DNA of 64,000 bases, from NCBI GenBank assembly GCA_900239685.1, contig OENT01000469.1, positions 46,909 to 110,908 of the forward strand, given 5' to 3'. The notes beneath the pieces are model-generated. The model ran no database searches and had not been told where the DNA came from. It worked only from the letters and a program-made list of their open reading frames with translations. Both the position numbers and the translations under genes were made by a program. Positions 61,416 to 64,000 of this stretch are shown here, in pieces (within the stretch, counting starts at the first letter, position 1; each line of letters opens with the position of its first letter). The DNA is from Rotaria macrura (Eukaryota; Rotifera; Eurotatoria; Philodinida; Philodinidae).

Positions 61416-62680
61416 TGACAATATTGGCTGGTTATTTCAGCTGCTTGCATGGTGCTGTCCCATATTTGTAGATTTTTTTATTGAAGCCTAATGATAATAC
61501 ATAGAAAGTAGGAAGAAAAAAGTGAACTGAGGTAGATTTCGTAGGGGTACTAGATATGCAGCGTATTATTGATTAATGTGTTTGTGTTAAGCGAGAAAGA
61601 GAAAAACTGAGTTTAGTTTGTTAGGAAGAAAGTGATTTGGTATTAAAGCTCAGAGAAGTGTAGGGAGATTACGTGCTTTAAATAGATATTCACATTAATA
61701 TTCAGGAATGTCTTTCTTTAGAGCAAGGAAGAAAAAACATGAGTTTGATTCACCGTGAAAAGAATGATTTGTTATGAGTATTTGTAGTATCGAGCTAGAT
61801 TTCACTTCCGTAACACTAAGTCATCTTATTATTGTGTGATTTGTTATGAACAATATTGCATGTGGTCTTTCGTGAAAGAGCTTCTTATTACTCAAGTTGC
61901 TAAAGCTAAAACGAACGTATTCGCTTCTCAAAATGTGTTTTTTCGTAACCTGATTTGGTTGTGAAATCGAGTGGAATTCTATTAGGAATGAAAGTGCCAA
62001 AAGAGATTCGGTCATTGGTATCAAAACGAAGTAAATTTGTTCCTTGCTTAATAGTTCATTTCAAATGAAAATAATTACGTGCGATGAGTCACGAAACAGT
62101 TGTTCTTTGGTAGCGTGAGGAGAAGCATTAAATGACTGTTGACCGTTCAACAGCTGTAGGATTGAAGTAAAAAATAAACTAATAGCTATACAAAGTATTA
62201 AAAAACTAGATGAAGAAAACACCTGATTATTTTTTCAATAACTATCAATCACCCTGAATACATAAACAAAGTTTAAATAACAGAAGAAGATTTAAATAGC
62301 TACATGTTTAATTAAAAAGTATCTCAATTGAGAAGCTAGGACAAAAAGTCCTTCAGCGAATAGAAAAGTCCCATTGTCGATATGAAAAGTCCAACGAAAG
62401 GTCCGCTGGGAAAATAGAAAGGTCCGCTAGGAAATAGAAAGGTCCGCTGGCAATACTATGTATATATATGATGATTAAAAGAAAAGTCCTTCAGCGTGTA
62501 GGAATGTCACCTAAAAGGTCCGCTGTTGTAAAGGAAAAGTTTATGATGTTTCTTATAAATACATGTGATGGTTTCGTTCGATAAGAAAGATCCGCTTATT
62601 TGTATACGGACTTTTTGTAAAGTGGACTTTTTTTGGATCTTTGCCAGCCCTCAAGTTTGTATCGTTTTGCGGATCCAAAC

Positions 62681-63045
62681 CATAGATGCCCATCGCGGGT
62701 GACAATCTGTCGCTATCTCCCCCCCCCCCGAAGGTTCAGAAAAGGTTGTTGCCGCGCCGGTACCATGGCGCCATGTATAAAAACAGAGCCGCTGCCAATG
62801 CGCTAAAAATTATACAAAATCTACTTTTTCACAAAAAATAGGCAATATATATGATATACAGTCAACAATTCCTGTTTGATGAAAAATAATGTAAAAAGAG
62901 ATGAGAAATAGCAAAAATCCTTTAGAAAAATAGTAGATTCATTCTTTTTATAGGGTCTAGAGATTTTTAGCGTGACTGAAAATCTGTCGCTCCGCTACCG
63001 CGATGTGATTTTTAAAAAGTACCGCTGCCACCATGGACATCTATG
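62681..63045. mobile_element. hAT-like MITE (365 bp) with perfect target-site duplication
   Basis: Ends CATAGATGCCCAT and ATGGACATCTATG are inverted repeats with one mismatch, flanked by the perfect 8-bp duplication ATCCAAAC (62673-62680 and 63046-63053). AATCTGTCGCT recurs directly near both ends. GC-rich termini enclose an AT-rich core with no ORF. It inserted only 20 bp outside the target-site duplication of the 3.6-kb element. Confidence 0.8.
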
Positions 63046-63053
63046 ATCCAAAC

Positions 63054-64000
63054 TAGTGTGCCAACGGCCCATTTGACAATAGTGTTCATGGCAATTAGCC
63101 AAGAAGTGATTTGATCAATTAAGAATTTGTAAAGCTATTCTCCCGTTGTTTAACATGCCAAGTCAATTCAACATATTAACGACTAATGACGTACACCAAA
63201 CTGAGTGAAGCATGTAATACTTGAACAATATGACTAAGAAATATTTTCATTTATAGTCGTTTAATTTTACAAACTGAGTGACTACAGATTTGCTCGTGAA
63301 AATTAGTAATTTTCTTCACAGTCATTCCACCAACGTTGTGAGTTCTCATCACAAACGAAGACTTCTAAATATTCTGTGTGCATGTATCGTCGTTTCTAGT
63401 TTCCTTATTCAGCTTGTGTTAGTCGTAATTGTTCAATTGTTTATCATCATTTTATTTGGAAACTAAATAATAGATCTCGATTAAGATTTTTAAAAAATTA
63501 TAAACTGTATGACAAGCTTATTTTTCGTGACAAAACATATATCCATGTTATTTATGTAAATTATCAACTGTTGCTGAACAGTTTTACGGGGCTTACATAT
63601 ATTTTCAAGGGAAATAGTGAGGTTAAGTTTTAAGTCAAAGTTTTCACAGTTCCTTCATCGTCTCTGTCATTATATACAGTTGAAACTATAGAGTAGGACT
63701 TATTGAATGTTTCATCTTCTTTGAAATATGTGTATTTTAAATTACAGCTCCATTAGAGCTGTATTTCTTTTTGAACATTGTACTTTGATAAAAGAGTCCA
63801 TCGCCCTTGAAACTATATTCGATTAAAATAACTTTTGACTTTTTTCAGTAGAAGTTGCAGATAAAAAACGACCAGGCTACTGAGTGCGTGTGTCTGCTGT
63901 GCATTGCCTGCTTAACAGAGAATGCACGAGAACCTCGAGAATGGTCATAACATGATTTTTAGTAACAACGCCTTTCTTTTATTTCATTCGATTCTGCGTG
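63054..64000. other. Gene-free stretch to the window end
   Basis: A 62-codon ORF at 63278-63466 (+) would encode a hydrophobic tail, but nothing supports it as a gene. No repeat recognised. Confidence 0.35.

Larger units (their letters stand above)
59033..62652. mobile_element. hAT-like non-autonomous transposon (3.6 kb) with subterminal repeats
   Basis: Bounded by a perfect 8-bp target-site duplication, AAGTTTGT (59025-59032 and 62653-62660). The ends are long imperfect inverted repeats: after CAGCAA/GAGGGC the sequence TGGCAAAGATC, an A-run, GTCCACTTTAC and AAAAGTCC is shared in inverted orientation. Both ends carry many copies of a subterminal word of type AAAGTCCGCTG or AAAGGTCCGC (left copies inverted near 59190-59240, right copies at 62345-62640), as in Ac-type hAT elements where transposase binds such words. 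No transposase ORF; the middle holds a duplicated subterminal block and an AGCTATTTAA array. Confidence 0.75.

Noticed and set aside
63278..63466. 62-codon ORF encoding a hydrophobic C terminus
   Set aside because: Too short, and no splice partners or upstream features support expression.

Overview
The window is eukaryotic nuclear DNA from an animal. It is AT-rich, with split genes whose introns are mostly 40-70 nt with GT-AG ends, and its gene set (FHOD-type formin, NF-kB with ankyrin repeats, DENND11, FUT10/11-type fucosyltransferase) is metazoan. The compact introns, several acceptor-like AGs just upstream of start codons (as expected for spliced-leader trans-splicing), an intronless SABATH-type methyltransferase and near-identical tandem paralogs fit a bdelloid rotifer best. 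That assignment is an inference; no species marker is present. No rRNA or tRNA gene, CRISPR array or bacterial operon was seen.

Layout. 126-520 (-): small Pro/Gln/Tyr/Gly-rich protein. 1256-3038 (+): FUT10/FUT11-like fucosyltransferase. 3786-7945 (+): cytosolic-type cysteinyl-tRNA synthetase. 9112-10600 (-): a two-exon 75-aa Cys/His-rich protein, convergent with CARS1. 10.6-25.1 kb: about 14.5 kb with no convincing gene, occupied by nested hAT-type transposon remnants (12.26-14.97 kb), AT-rich palindromic repeats, and a cluster of foldback elements with ACCCAGG ends (22.1-24.6 kb). 25144-26190 (+): SABATH methyltransferase. 29221-32081 (+): DENND11. 33234-44966 (+): FHOD formin with 22 coding exons. 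45631-48991 and 49193-51640 (+): tandem LDHD (D-lactate dehydrogenase) genes that have exchanged sequence. 52147-56314 (+): NF-kB/Rel protein with a short ankyrin region. 56.3-64 kb: no gene; a 336-bp hairpin element, a 3.6-kb hAT-like element and a 365-bp MITE beside it.

The genes form no pathway or operon. Exon models were derived by hand from frame continuity and GT-AG junctions; every multi-exon model sums to a whole number of codons. The least certain junctions (NF-kB exons 2/3 and 6/7) are flagged in that entry.

The least familiar signal is a set of short foldback elements. At least three (22142-22407, 22843-23189, 24184-24486), and probably a fourth (24548-24630), share ACCCAGG...CCTGGGT ends. 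Their interiors are built from different short self-complementary words (TACGGCCGTA; AAGATCTT; CGGATCCG). Structurally similar palindromic elements built on GTATCC/GGATAC sit in introns of the formin and NF-kB genes, and an 800-bp near-perfect hairpin sits in another formin intron.
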